This document shows, in pieces, positions 36,829-46,448 of a stretch of DNA of 64,000 nt (positions within the stretch are counted from its first letter, which is position 1; each line of letters opens with the position of its first letter). The notes beneath the pieces were generated by a model, which saw only the letters and a program-made list of their open reading frames with translations, was not told the origin of the DNA and made no database searches. The DNA is taken from NCBI RefSeq assembly GCF_024810105.1, contig NZ_JANUDX010000003.1, positions 62,001 to 126,000 on the forward strand, read 5' to 3'. Source of the DNA: Stenotrophomonas sp. BIGb0135 (GTDB lineage Bacteria > Pseudomonadota > Gammaproteobacteria > Xanthomonadales > Xanthomonadaceae). A program made the translations under genes and the position numbers.

Positions 36829-37577
36829 TTTACTGCCTCCGACTGCGCGCTTTCGCCGGCAGCGGTCTGGAAACGGGCATCGTCACGGATCACGCGCGGC
36901 ACGCCGACACGCGGCTCCACCGAGGTGACCGGCTCGTAGATCACGCGCTTCTTCTCTTCGTCGTAGCGCACTTCGACGTTGCCGATCAGCGGGAAATCCT
37001 TGCGGAACGGGTGGCCGACGAAGCCGTAATCGGTGAGGATCCGGCGCAGGTCCGGATGGCCTTCGAAGATCACGCCATACAGGTCGAACGCCTCGCGCTC
37101 GAACCAGTTCAGGCCCGGCCACACGTCGGTCAGCGAGGCGACCACCGGCAGTTCCTCGTTCGGCGCGAAGCAGCGGATGCGCATGGTGAGGTTGTGCTGG
37201 TAGGAACGCAGCTGGGCGACCACGGCGAAACGCTGCAGCGGGATCGGCTGCGGCTGGGCGCCGTCGCTGGTTTCACGGGTGGGGAACTCGCCCCACGCGA
37301 AACGGCCGACGGACTTGCCCTCGACGCCACGGCTGAAGCCCTGGGACGACACATCGGCCGTGTCCCATTCGTCGCTGCCGTAACCGAGGTAGTCCAGGCC
37401 ACAGAGGTCCACGGCCTGCTCGAAACCGAATTCGTCGCGCAGCGCCACAGCGGTGGCATGCCAGTCAGCGGCGGGCACTTCCAGCGTCACTTCGCCGCGG
37501 GGTTCGACCACGAAGACCTGCGCACCAGCAAAACGTGCGGAGAGTCGGTCGATGAAGGAAGGTGCTTGCTCTGCCAT
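36825..37577 (-). CDS. nuoC: NADH-quinone oxidoreductase subunit C
   Basis: 30-kDa peripheral subunit, 250 aa. The family signature [21 protein letters not shown] is followed by [10 protein letters not shown]. Acidic C-terminal extension after residue 225. Overlaps nuoD by four nt and starts 32 nt after nuoB. Confidence 0.97.
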   Translation of the reverse strand: MAEQAPSFIDRLSARFAGAQVFVVEPRGEVTLEVPAADWHATAVALRDEFGFEQAVDLCGLDYLGYGSDEWDTADVSSQGFSRGVEGKSVGRFAWGEFPTRETSDGAQPQPIPLQRFAVVAQLRSYQHNLTMRIRCFAPNEELPVVASLTDVWPGLNWFEREAFDLYGVIFEGHPDLRRILTDYGFVGHPFRKDFPLIGNVEVRYDEEKKRVIYEPVTSVEPRVGVPRVIRDDARFQTAAGESAQSEAVK

Positions 37578-37609
37578 GGGGGCTTGGCGTGCTCTAGTCA
37601 GGAGGGAGG

Positions 37610-38164
37610 TCAGCGGGCGATGGTCTGCGTACGCCAGATCTTCTTCTGCAACTGCAGGATCCCGTACACCAGCGCTTCGGCGGTTGGCGGGCAGCCCGGG
37701 ACGTAAACGTCCACCGGCACCACGCGGTCACAGCCACGAACCACTGCATAGGAGTAGTGGTAGTAGCCGCCACCGTTGGCGCAGCTGCCCATGGAGATGA
37801 CCCACTTCGGGTCCGGCATCTGGTCGTAGACCTTGCGCAGCGCCGGGGCCATCTTGTTGACCAGGGTGCCGGCCACGATCATCACGTCGGACTGACGCGG
37901 CGACGGGCGGAACACCACGCCGTAGCGGTCAAGGTCCAGGCGCGCGGCACCGGCATGCATCATTTCGACGGCGCAGCAGGCCAGGCCGAAGGTCATCGGC
38001 CACATCGACCCGGTACGCGCCCAGTTCAGCAGGGCGTCGACGCTGGTGGTCAGGTAACCCTTTTCCAGCAGCGGGTTGTCGCCCTCGGGGCGCAGGATGT
38101 CGTCGACCCGCCCTTCCGGGACCGGGTTGTTCATCAGGCCGTCGAGCGTCTGAATCACTCCCAT
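37610..38164 (-). CDS. nuoB: NADH-quinone oxidoreductase subunit B (N2 cluster)
   Basis: Subunit carrying cluster N2, the electron donor to quinone. 184 aa with the adjacent Cys pair in [13 protein letters not shown], plus [15 protein letters not shown] and [12 protein letters not shown]. The start [11 protein letters not shown] (38162-38164) overlaps the nuoA 3' end by 10 nt. Confidence 0.98.
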   Translation of the reverse strand: MGVIQTLDGLMNNPVPEGRVDDILRPEGDNPLLEKGYLTTSVDALLNWARTGSMWPMTFGLACCAVEMMHAGAARLDLDRYGVVFRPSPRQSDVMIVAGTLVNKMAPALRKVYDQMPDPKWVISMGSCANGGGYYHYSYAVVRGCDRVVPVDVYVPGCPPTAEALVYGILQLQKKIWRTQTIAR

Positions 38165-38511
38165 TCCAGCGCTCCCTTCTTCCAGACGTAAATGAAACCG
38201 AGGAAAAGCATGCCTACGAAGAGGCCCATCGTGACCAGCGAACGTGCGCCCAGTTCCATGAAGACCTGGGTCCACGGCACGATGAAGATGATTTCCAAGT
38301 CAAATACGATGAACTGGATCGCGATCAGGTAGTAGCGCACATCGAACTTCATGCGCGCGTCCTCGAAAGCCTCGAAGCCGCATTCGTACGGCGAGAGCTT
38401 TTTCAGATCAGGACGTCGTGGACCGAGGAATCGGCCGACCAGCATCAGCGATACGCCGATACCGGTGGCAACGATCAGAAACAGCAGAGACGGCAAATAT
38501 TCGGCCAGCAC
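38155..38511 (-). CDS. nuoA: NADH-quinone oxidoreductase subunit A
   Basis: Three-helix membrane subunit, 118 aa, with the conserved loop [24 protein letters not shown] between helices 1 and 2. GTG start at 38509-38511 with a GAGAG element upstream; the open frame further upstream runs into the tRNA-Leu gene and is not protein. First gene of the nuo operon, 113 nt downstream of tRNA-Leu. Confidence 0.96.
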   Translation of the reverse strand: MLAEYLPSLLFLIVATGIGVSLMLVGRFLGPRRPDLKKLSPYECGFEAFEDARMKFDVRYYLIAIQFIVFDLEIIFIVPWTQVFMELGARSLVTMGLFVGMLFLGFIYVWKKGALEWE

Positions 38512-38624
38512 AGCGATTCTCTCTTGCCTCTGCCGCTGCGCCTGCAGGCGCTTTGGCATGGGGGAGTGGACGGATACCGCTACCTGGCGCTTTGCGCGCC
38601 AGACGAACCCGCTTACAAACAAAA

Positions 38625-38709
38625 TGGTGCCCAAGAGGGGACTCGAACCCCTACGACTCTCGTCGCTACCACCTCAAGGTAGTGCGTCTACCAATTCCGC
38701 CACCTGGGC
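38625..38709 (-). tRNA. tRNA-Leu (GAG)
   Basis: 85-nt class II tRNA with a long variable arm (GCGACGAGAGTCGT), encoded CCA, acceptor GCCCAGG/CTTGGGC, anticodon stem CTACC/GGTAG with loop TTGAGGT, giving anticodon GAG (reads CTC and CTT). It matches leuU, which follows secG in E. coli. Located between secG and nuoA, so probably co-transcribed with them. Confidence 0.97.
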
Positions 38710-38772
38710 TTACGTTCGCAGCAAGGGGGTTCCTATCGGATTCCCTCAGTGCGCCGCATATTGTAACCGTCT

Positions 38773-39213
38773 TCAGCGAGTCTGGGTGCCTTCCGAAGGC
38801 TTTTCTTCACCAGATTTCGGAGTTTCCGCCTGAGCCGGCACAGTTGCCGGCGGAACCGGCTGCTGGACAGCGGTTTCCGGGGCCTTTGGCACGGCCGGCA
38901 GCTCACCTGCCGGGGCGGCCGGCGCGGATGCGGCCGGAGCCGACATCAGGCCGAGGTCCTGGCCGCTGGCCGGACGCGAACCATGGCTGGCGTACCAGGC
39001 CATGAAGAGGCTGATGCCGAAGAACACCACGGCCAGCCACTTGGTCGACTTGGACAGGAAGTTGGACGCGCCACGCGCGCCGAACACGGTCCCCGAGGCG
39101 CCGGCGCCGAAACCCGACCCTGCGGCCGCACCGGAACCACGCTGCATCAGGATGAGCGCGATCATGGCGACCGCCACCAGCACGTAGACCACATTGAGGA
39201 TCAACATCAGCAT
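38773..39213 (-). CDS. secG: Protein translocase subunit SecG
   Basis: Auxiliary subunit of the SecYEG protein export channel. 146 aa: helix 1 (ILNVVYVLVAVAMIALILMQ), conserved GSGAAAGSGFGAGASGTVFG loop, helix 2 (WLAVVFFGISLFMAWYA). A Pro/Ala-rich C-terminal tail of about 70 residues is longer than in E. coli (110 aa) but common in this family of bacteria. The chosen ATG (39211-39213) follows GAGGA; an ATG at 39234 is possible. 54 nt after tpiA. Confidence 0.95.
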   Translation of the reverse strand: MLMLILNVVYVLVAVAMIALILMQRGSGAAAGSGFGAGASGTVFGARGASNFLSKSTKWLAVVFFGISLFMAWYASHGSRPASGQDLGLMSAPAASAPAAPAGELPAVPKAPETAVQQPVPPATVPAQAETPKSGEEKPSEGTQTR

Positions 39214-39267
39214 TTCGAATCCGTCCTCGGACATGTCGTGCCGGCGGTCAGCCGGCAACATTACGAA

Positions 39268-40023
39268 TCAGCGCCCGGCCGCCGCATCGACGATGGCCAG
39301 GAAGTCCGCGGCTACCAACGAGGCGCCGCCCACCAGCCCACCATCGACATCGGGCTGCGCGAACAGTTCCCCTGCGTTGTCGGGCTTCACGCTGCCGCCG
39401 TACAGGATCGGCAACGAATCAGCGATTCTAGCATCGAGCTTGGCCACTTCGCCACGGATGAACGCATGGACCTGCTGGGCCTGCTCCTTGGAGGCGGTGC
39501 GACCGGTGCCGATCGCCCAGACCGGCTCATAGGCGACAACCGCATGCTGGAAGCCGGCCGGGCCGACCAGATCGAGGACCGGAGCGAGCTGGCCGGCGAT
39601 GACCTGCTCGGTCTGGCCCGCCTCGCGCTGCTCGAGGGTCTCACCCACGCACAGGACCGGCACCAGCCCGGCATGCAGGGCGGCGGCGAACTTGCGGGCG
39701 ACCAGCTCACTGCTTTCAGCGTGGTACTGGCGACGTTCGGAGTGCCCGACCAGGCCATAGCGGGCGCCGACTTCGGCCAGCATCGCGGCGGAGACTTCGC
39801 CGGTGTAGGCGCCCTTTTCATTGGAGCTGACGTCCTGCGAGCCGAAAGCGATGGCGCGGCCCTCGAAGGCCTCGACCAGCTCGCCCAGGTAGGGCAACGG
39901 GGGCAGGATCACCACGTCGACGCCGTCACACGGGAGGCTGGCAACCAGGTCGCTGACCAGGTCCGTGGCGAATTGGCGGCTGCCGTGCAGCTTCCAGTTA
40001 CCGGCGACGATCTTGCGGCGCAT
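39268..40023 (-). CDS. tpiA: Triosephosphate isomerase
   Basis: Interconverts dihydroxyacetone phosphate and glyceraldehyde 3-phosphate in glycolysis and gluconeogenesis. 251 aa TIM barrel with NWKLHGS at the start (substrate Asn/Lys), the catalytic His in VGHSERRQ, catalytic Glu in AYEPVWAIGTG, and the phosphate loop YGGSVKPDNAG. Upstream of secG-tRNA-Leu-nuo on the same strand, probably their first gene. Confidence 0.98.
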   Translation of the reverse strand: MRRKIVAGNWKLHGSRQFATDLVSDLVASLPCDGVDVVILPPLPYLGELVEAFEGRAIAFGSQDVSSNEKGAYTGEVSAAMLAEVGARYGLVGHSERRQYHAESSELVARKFAAALHAGLVPVLCVGETLEQREAGQTEQVIAGQLAPVLDLVGPAGFQHAVVAYEPVWAIGTGRTASKEQAQQVHAFIRGEVAKLDARIADSLPILYGGSVKPDNAGELFAQPDVDGGLVGGASLVAADFLAIVDAAAGR

Positions 40024-40175
40024 GGCGGTGCTCCATTGGTATCAGCCGCCCATGATAACGGATGAAACGAAATGGCGTTGGTGGGAAAACGCTTACATTT
40101 CAATTGGATATTTATTTTTCGCTGCGGGCTCGAGTCAAAAGCAACGGCAACGGCAGCAGGGGACGTCCCCGGGCT

Positions 40176-40362
40176 GGGCGAGCATGGGTGGGTTGGCGGG
40201 ACACGCCGTGAACCCCGCTCCGCGGCCCGGCCCAGCCGCTGGCGGCTGTGCGTTCGAACGCATGCGAGCCAGTGCCTCGCAAGCAATGCGCTCTCACCCA
40301 TGGGGCTCGTTATGCGCCATCCATGGCGCATAACGGCCCCGCCAACCCACCCACGCCCGCCC
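40176..40362. repeat. Large hairpin element, copy C with insertion
   Basis: Outer arms 40176-40200 and 40338-40362 pair over 25 bp with two mismatches. ACGCCGTGAACCC follows the 5' arm as in copy A; then comes about 67 nt of extra GC-rich sequence, then CCCATGGGGCTCG and the core palindrome TTATGCGCCAT-CC-ATGGCGCATAA. Compared with A and B, one core pair is changed on both sides (T-A to A-T), a compensatory change. Confidence 0.85.
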
Positions 40363-40451
40363 TCTGACAATGTGTCGGCCTGCATGGGACGGCGACGAAG
40401 CAGCGGGGCGGCACTGAATCTGCCCTGCCCTCCGCCGAGGCAATCTGCCGG

Positions 40452-40562
40452 GGGCGAGCGCTGCGATGACAGGCGGGACCGTCGGGCGCCAAGGATGGCG
40501 CCCGTCGAGCCACCAGGGACGGATTTACGGCGCGTCCCGGCTGGGCATGGCAGTGCTCGCCC
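40452..40562. repeat. Large hairpin element, copy D (divergent, inverted)
   Basis: Outer arms 40452-40479 and 40534-40562 pair imperfectly over about 28 nt. The core is GGGCGCCA-AGGA-TGGCGCCC, followed by GTCGAGCCACC and GGATTTACGGCG, recognisably the inverted order of copy A. Closing pairs of the core have changed to G-C on both arms. The inner small hairpin is degenerate. Most diverged of the four copies. Confidence 0.7.
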
Positions 40563-40648
40563 TGCACGGGGCAGCGAATAGCCGAATGCAGCCAGGGCAG
40601 CAGTGCCTGGAGCCAGCCAGAAGCCGGCACGGCGCGGAATGAAGAAGG

Positions 40649-40666
40649 CCGCCTTGCGGCGGCCCT
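40649..40666 (-). terminator. Terminator of the 2OG-Fe(II) oxygenase gene
   Basis: Minus-strand GGCCGCC-GCAA-GGCGGCC followed by TTCTTCATT, starting about 20 nt after the stop codon. The tail is only moderately T-rich. Confidence 0.65.
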
Positions 40667-40688
40667 CTCGTTTGTCCCGACGGATCGC

Positions 40689-41624
40689 TTACTTCAGCTT
40701 GATCTCGCGCAGGCGCTCTTCCAGGAAACCGTGGGCCGTGATCGGCTCCGGGTAGCGGCTCGGGTTTTCCGGGGTGATGCAGGTCGGCAGCACGTCGATC
40801 AGATAATCCGGGTTCGGGTGCAGGAAGAACGGCACCGAATAGCGCGGCTGGCGCGCCTGCTCACCCGGGGGGTTGACCACGCGGTGGATGGTCGACGGGT
40901 ACACATGGTTGGTCAGGCGCTGCAGCATGTCGCCGATGTTGACCACGATCGTGTCCGCGTCCGACGTGAACGGCACCCACTTGCCATCGTGCGCCTGCAC
41001 TTCCAGCCCGGCCGCGCTCGCCCCCACCAGCAGCGTGATGAAGTTGATGTCCCCATGCGCGCCGGCGCGCACGTTCGGGATGTTCTCCGCGGTGATCGGC
41101 GGGTAGTGGATCGGGCGCAGGATCGAATTGCCGTTGTTGGTCTTGTCGGCGAAGAAGTCTTCCGGCAGGCCGATGTGAAGGGCCAATGCCGACAGCACCC
41201 GCGAGCCCAACTGGTCCAGCGCCTGGTACAGGCCGTAGCCGCGCTCACGGAAGCCCGGGACCTCGCTCGGCCACAGGTTCGGCGCCATCACGTCCCGGTA
41301 CTTGGAGTCATCCGGGATCTCGCGACCGATGTGCCAGAACTCCTTCAGGTCGAAGTGCTGCGAGCCCTTGGCCGTCTCCACCCCGAATGCCGTGTAGCCG
41401 CGCGCACCGCCACTGCCCGGCACGTGATACTTGCGCTTGGTCTCCTCCGGCAGCGCGAAGAAGGCCTTGAAGACCTCGTAGGCGGCGTCGATGTCGGCCT
41501 GCGGGATGCCGTGGTTGCGGATGCCCGCGAATCCCCATTCGCGGTAGGCCGCGCCCAGTTCGGCGACGAACGCGTCGCGGTCACTATCGAAACGGGTGAT
41601 ATCGAGGGTCGGGATCTGGCTCAC
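40689..41624 (-). CDS. 2-oxoglutarate/Fe(II)-dependent oxygenase, isopenicillin N synthase-like
   Basis: 311-aa cytoplasmic non-haem iron oxygenase. N-terminal DIOX_N region (IPTLDITRF to residue 120, with FGFAGIRNHGIP-like WGFAGIRNHGIP) and C-terminal jelly roll. Iron ligands His190 and Asp192 (AHGDINF) and His247 (STIHRVVNPP); 2-oxoglutarate is bound by R261-x-S263 (PRYSVPFF). All active-site residues are intact. Relatives include plant-like hormone, flavonoid and antibiotic biosynthesis enzymes; many proteobacterial members have no known substrate. Monocistronic, divergent from the glycosyltransferase. Confidence 0.92.
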   Translation of the reverse strand: MSQIPTLDITRFDSDRDAFVAELGAAYREWGFAGIRNHGIPQADIDAAYEVFKAFFALPEETKRKYHVPGSGGARGYTAFGVETAKGSQHFDLKEFWHIGREIPDDSKYRDVMAPNLWPSEVPGFRERGYGLYQALDQLGSRVLSALALHIGLPEDFFADKTNNGNSILRPIHYPPITAENIPNVRAGAHGDINFITLLVGASAAGLEVQAHDGKWVPFTSDADTIVVNIGDMLQRLTNHVYPSTIHRVVNPPGEQARQPRYSVPFFLHPNPDYLIDVLPTCITPENPSRYPEPITAHGFLEERLREIKLK

Positions 41625-41710
41625 AGCGGTTCCTGGCTAGTTCGGATGGGTCGCGGGCCACCACTGTGGCCCGGCTGAACATTGTGCCAGATCCGACCAC
41701 CGGCACTGCC

Positions 41711-41735
41711 GATACAAAGATACAAACCGATACAA
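41711..41735. promoter_or_regulatory. Three direct GATACAA repeats upstream of oxygenase and glycosyltransferase
   Basis: GATACAA occurs at 41711, 41719 and 41729 (spacing 8 and 10 nt) in the 193-nt region between the divergent genes. It is AT-rich against a GC-rich background. A regulator site for either gene is plausible, but no factor can be named. Confidence 0.4.
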
Positions 41736-41817
41736 TGCGCCGCCCGCCTCGATTGGACGGGTCGCCGACGCAGCCGCCGCCACGTCCCCTGCCCTCCTGC
41801 GCCACCCGAGCCGCTCC

Positions 41818-43110
41818 ATGGATGCTTTCCACCCCAGCGTTCCCGCCCCTTCCCTGTCCCCGAACCACGCGCTCACGGCGCATGGCACGGTGACCGCCGC
41901 GCCCGTACCCCGGCGCGCCACGCCGGTCCTGGACAGGTCAGCGGTGAATGCCCCGGCGGCGTTCGCGCCGCTGAAGATCCTGCACACCGAGGCCGCCAAG
42001 GGATTCGGCGGCCAGGAGATCTATATCTATCGCCACATGCTGGCCATGCGCGACCGCGGTCACGACGTGTCCCTGCTGTGCCAGCCCGGGGCCCGCCTGG
42101 GCGAGACCGCGCGCGAAGCCGGCTTCACCGTGCATTACCTGAAAATGGGCGGGTTGCTGCGGCTGGTGCGGGGCATCTGGTCGGTCAAACAGCTGGTGGC
42201 CCGCCATGGATTCGACGTGGTCAACACCACCAGCCGCCGCGACAGCCTGATCGCCGCCGCGGGTGCACGCCTGGGGGGCGCGCGCCTGGTCGTGCGCTCG
42301 CGCCACTTGATGAGCCCCATCAATTCGCTGCTCACCTACACCGGCCTGCCGCACCGGGTGATGACCGTCAGCAGCTACGTCAAGCAGTTGCTGGTGTCGC
42401 GCGGGGTGGACGATGGCCGCATCGGCATCGTGCCGCCGATCGCGGTGCCGCCGCAGTGGTCGCAGATCGACGCCGAGGATCCCTGGCAATGCGTGCAGGA
42501 CACCCGCGCGGAGGTGCGCCGCGAGCTCGGTTTTGATGCGGCGCAGATCGTGGTCGGCTGCGTGGCGGTGTTGCGCGAGCCCAAGGGCCATATCGACCTG
42601 CTGCACGCGATCGCCCCGCTCTGCCGCCAGCACTCCAACCTGCAGCTGGTGATCGTGGGCGATGGCCAGCCGATGATGGACAGGCTGGTGGCGTTGCGCC
42701 GCGAGCTCGGCCTGGAAGCGCAGGTGCACCTGCTCGGCTTCCGCCTGGGCGCGTGCCGGTTGATGGCCGCGTTCGATATCTTCGCGCTGGCCACGCACAA
42801 GGAAGCGGCCGGCACGGTGTTCCTGGAAGCGGCCCACGTGGGCGTGCCGATCGTGGCCACGCGCGTGGGCGGGGTACCGGAGATGGTGCTCGAAGGCAGC
42901 AATGCTATGCTCGCCCCGCTCGGCGATCGGGACGCGCTCAGCCACGCACTGCAGACCCTGGTCGAGAACCCCGAGCAGCGCCAGCGCATGGGCCGTGCCG
43001 GCTGGGAATGGATGCGCACCGCCCAACGCTTCACCCCGTCGGGGCATACCGAAGCGACCGAACACTACTACCACCAGTGGTTGAAGGAACTGGGCCATGG
43101 CCAACGCTAG
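41818..43110 (+). CDS. Glycosyltransferase family 4
   Basis: 430-aa GT-B fold enzyme using a nucleotide-sugar donor, probably in cell-surface polysaccharide or lipopolysaccharide synthesis. An N-terminal extension of about 50 residues is Pro/Ala-rich and variable. The acceptor domain starts LKILHTEAAKGFGGQEIYIYRHM. The donor domain has VVGCVAVLREPKGHIDLLHAI and the EX7E-type motif KEAAGTVFLEAAHVGVPIVAT. No membrane helix. Its last 14 nt overlap the polysaccharide deacetylase gene, so the two probably act in one pathway. Confidence 0.9.
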   Translation: MDAFHPSVPAPSLSPNHALTAHGTVTAAPVPRRATPVLDRSAVNAPAAFAPLKILHTEAAKGFGGQEIYIYRHMLAMRDRGHDVSLLCQPGARLGETAREAGFTVHYLKMGGLLRLVRGIWSVKQLVARHGFDVVNTTSRRDSLIAAAGARLGGARLVVRSRHLMSPINSLLTYTGLPHRVMTVSSYVKQLLVSRGVDDGRIGIVPPIAVPPQWSQIDAEDPWQCVQDTRAEVRRELGFDAAQIVVGCVAVLREPKGHIDLLHAIAPLCRQHSNLQLVIVGDGQPMMDRLVALRRELGLEAQVHLLGFRLGACRLMAAFDIFALATHKEAAGTVFLEAAHVGVPIVATRVGGVPEMVLEGSNAMLAPLGDRDALSHALQTLVENPEQRQRMGRAGWEWMRTAQRFTPSGHTEATEHYYHQWLKELGHGQR

Positions 43111-43951
43111 ATCCGTGCCGGTATTGATGCACCACCACGTCAGCCCCTCGCCGGGCATGATCACGGTGTCGCCGGAGAATTTCGAGAGCCAGATCGCGTG
43201 GCTGGCCCGCAACGGCTGGACCTCGCTGACCCTGGCGCAGTACGCCGACTTCCTGGCCGGCAAGCCGGTACCGCGCAGGTCGATCGTGATCACCTTCGAT
43301 GACGGCTACCTGGACAACTGGGTGTACGCGCATCCGATCCTGCAGAAATACGGCATGCATGCGGTGGTGTTCGTGGTGACCGGCTGGATGGGCGAAGGCC
43401 CCGCGCGGCCGCATGCCGGCCAGGCCGGTGCCACCCTGCCGGAAACGCCGGACCACCGCGGCTGCGAGGCGGCGATCCTGCGCGAGGGCCGCGCCGATGA
43501 TGTGATGATGCGCTGGAGCGAAGCGCGCGAGATGATCGCCGCCGGCACGTTCGAAGTGCATTGCCACACGCACACGCATACGCGCTGGATGAAGCAGGAC
43601 ATCAGCCGCGAGCAGAAGCGCGAGGGCATTACCCGCGATCTGTCGATGGCGCGCCTGATACTGCAGCAGCAGCTGGGCGAGGTCTCGGACACGCTGTGCT
43701 GGCCCTACGGCGATTTCGACGAGGATTATCTGCCGGTCGCGCGCGCGCAGGGCTTCCGCTACCTGCATACGACGCATCCGTTCGGGCGCAACGTGGTGGG
43801 CGGCGATCCGGAACACATCTATCGTTTCGCCATCCGCAACCGTCCGGCCAGCTGGCTGCGCAAGCGCATCGCCTGGAGCTACCACCCGCTGATCGGGCCG
43901 CTGTTCAATCGCTTCAAGGCCAGGCAGAAGAAGATGGTGCCGGGGCCGTAG
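43097..43951 (+). CDS. Polysaccharide deacetylase (NodB homology, CE4)
   Basis: 284-aa metal-dependent deacetylase. Motif 1 is TFDDGYLDNW (catalytic and metal Asp, about residue 66), motif 2 is HCHTHTHTRW (metal His), and motif 3 is WPYGDFDEDY. The N-terminal VPVLMHHHV is typical of the branch that works on surface polysaccharides or LPS-linked sugars. No signal peptide. The C-terminus is basic (FNRFKARQKKMVPGP). Translationally coupled to the preceding glycosyltransferase. Confidence 0.9.
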   Translation: MANARSVPVLMHHHVSPSPGMITVSPENFESQIAWLARNGWTSLTLAQYADFLAGKPVPRRSIVITFDDGYLDNWVYAHPILQKYGMHAVVFVVTGWMGEGPARPHAGQAGATLPETPDHRGCEAAILREGRADDVMMRWSEAREMIAAGTFEVHCHTHTHTRWMKQDISREQKREGITRDLSMARLILQQQLGEVSDTLCWPYGDFDEDYLPVARAQGFRYLHTTHPFGRNVVGGDPEHIYRFAIRNRPASWLRKRIAWSYHPLIGPLFNRFKARQKKMVPGP

Positions 43952-43993
43952 GCCGGCAACGCCGGCGTCTCCATGCGCGCCAGCCCGCAACAG

Positions 43994-44021
43994 AAAACGC
44001 CCCGGAAACCCGGGGCGTTTT
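43994..44021. terminator. Bidirectional terminator between deacetylase and glmM
   Basis: AAAACGCCCCGG-AAAC-CCGGGGCGTTTT: 12-bp stem with A and T runs on both sides, serving both converging transcripts. Confidence 0.92.
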
Positions 44022-44058
44022 CGTTGGTCGGTACACCGACCGTCATGCCGGACGCGCG

Positions 44059-45425
44059 TCAGGCGGCAGCGGCTGCCTTGACCGCGCTGGACAGATTGTC
44101 CAGCGTGGACTGCATCAGCTCGGCCGTGTCGGCTTCAACGGTGACACGCACCACCGGCTCGGTCCCGGACGGGCGCAGGAACGCGCGGCCGCGGCCCTGC
44201 ACGGCCTGCTGGGCGGCAACCAGCGCCGCCTGCACCGTCTCCGCCTGCACCGTGGCCTTGGCCGACACATCGCCGAGGCGCACGTTGACCGTCTTCTGCG
44301 GCACCTTGTGCAGGCCTTGCAGCGACTGGCGCAGGCTGTGGCCCTCACGGCGCAGCACTTCCAGCACCTGCAGCGCGCTCACGATGGCATCGCCCGTGGT
44401 GGCGCGGTCCAGGCACAGCAGGTGGCCGGAGGCTTCGCCACCGAGCACGCCGCCACCTTCGACCAGCGCCTGGTGCACGTAGCGGTCGCCGACGTTGCTG
44501 CGCACGAACGGCAGGCCGATGCGCTCCAGCGCCTGTTCCAGGCCGAAGTTGGTCATCAGCGTGCCCACCACCGGGCCGCGCAGGCGGCCATTGCGCTGCC
44601 AGGACGAGGCCAGCACGTACAGCAGGTCGTCGCCGTCGACCGGATTGCCCTGGTCGTCGGCCATCAGCACGCGGTCGCCGTCGCCGTCGAAGGCGATGCC
44701 CAGGTCTGCCCCCACCTCGCGCACCTTCGCGGCGAGGTTGTCGATGTGCATCGAGCCGACGCCATCGTTGATGTTGACGCCGTTGGGTTCGGCGCCGATG
44801 GTGACCACCTCCGCCCCCAGCTCGCGGAACAGCAGCGGTGCGATGTGGTAGGTGGCCCCGTGCGCGCAGTCCAGCACGATCTTCAGCCCACGCAGGTCGA
44901 AGGCGCGCGGCACGCTGGCCTTGCAGAACTCGATGTAGCGGCCGACGGCATCGCGCGCGCGCATCGCCTTGCCGAGCCGGTCGGACTCGGCGGTGGTGAA
45001 CGCCCCGTCCAGCGCCGCTTCCAGCGCCAGCTCGGTGGCATCGTCGAGCTTCTCGCCATCGGCGGAGAAGAACTTGATGCCGTTGTCGTAGTGCGGGTTG
45101 TGCGAGGCGCTGATGACGATGCCGGCGTCGGCACCGAGGGTGCGGGTGAGGAACGCCACGGCCGGGGTCGGCATCGGGCCGAGCAGCTGCACGTCCACGC
45201 CGCCGGCAACCAGGCCGGCCTCCAGCGCGGCTTCGAACATGTAACCGGAAATGCGCGTGTCCTTGCCGATCACCACCACCGGGCGGTGCCCGGGACGGTG
45301 GCCGTTGCGTTCGGTCAGCACGCGGCCGAGCGCATTGCCCAGGCGCAGCACGAAGTCAGCCGAGATCACGCCCTGCCCGACCCGACCGCGGATGCCGTCG
45401 GTGCCGAAGTACTTGCGCCCCCCCA

Positions 45426-45426
<1 letters not shown>
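44059..45426 (-). CDS. glmM: Phosphoglucosamine mutase
   Basis: Converts glucosamine-6-phosphate to glucosamine-1-phosphate on the way to UDP-GlcNAc, peptidoglycan and LPS. 455 aa. Four-domain hexose-phosphate mutase with [11 protein letters not shown] at the N-terminus, catalytic phosphoserine S108 in [12 protein letters not shown], metal loop DGDGDR (about residue 245), sugar loop GGEASGH, and phosphate loop [11 protein letters not shown]. Its ATG overlaps the accD stop by one nt. Linked to secG/tRNA-Leu by position, as in E. coli. Confidence 0.98.
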
Positions 45427-46310
<884 letters not shown>

Positions 46311-46389
46311 GCGGGATGCTACTTCCGTTCAGGGCGGCCCGGGGGCCGCAAAGGCGGACAGTCTAGCTCACCGTTTCCATGCTCGGGCA

Positions 46390-46411
46390 CCCCCCGGCGG
46401 TTGCCGGGGGG
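46390..46411 (-). other. Strong GC hairpin between trpA and accD
   Basis: CCCCCCGGC-GGTT-GCCGGGGGG: a nine-pair all-GC stem in the 138-nt gap. No U-run follows on the minus strand, so it is not a standard intrinsic terminator; it could stabilise or process the mRNA between trpA and accD. Confidence 0.6.
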
Positions 46412-46448
46412 CTGGCGCAAACCATTCTGGTACGTACGTTTGGGTGAT

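Noticed and set aside
40024-40688. Short open frames between tpiA and the oxygenase gene
   Set aside because: They run through the large hairpin elements C and D and have no protein-like composition or RBS.
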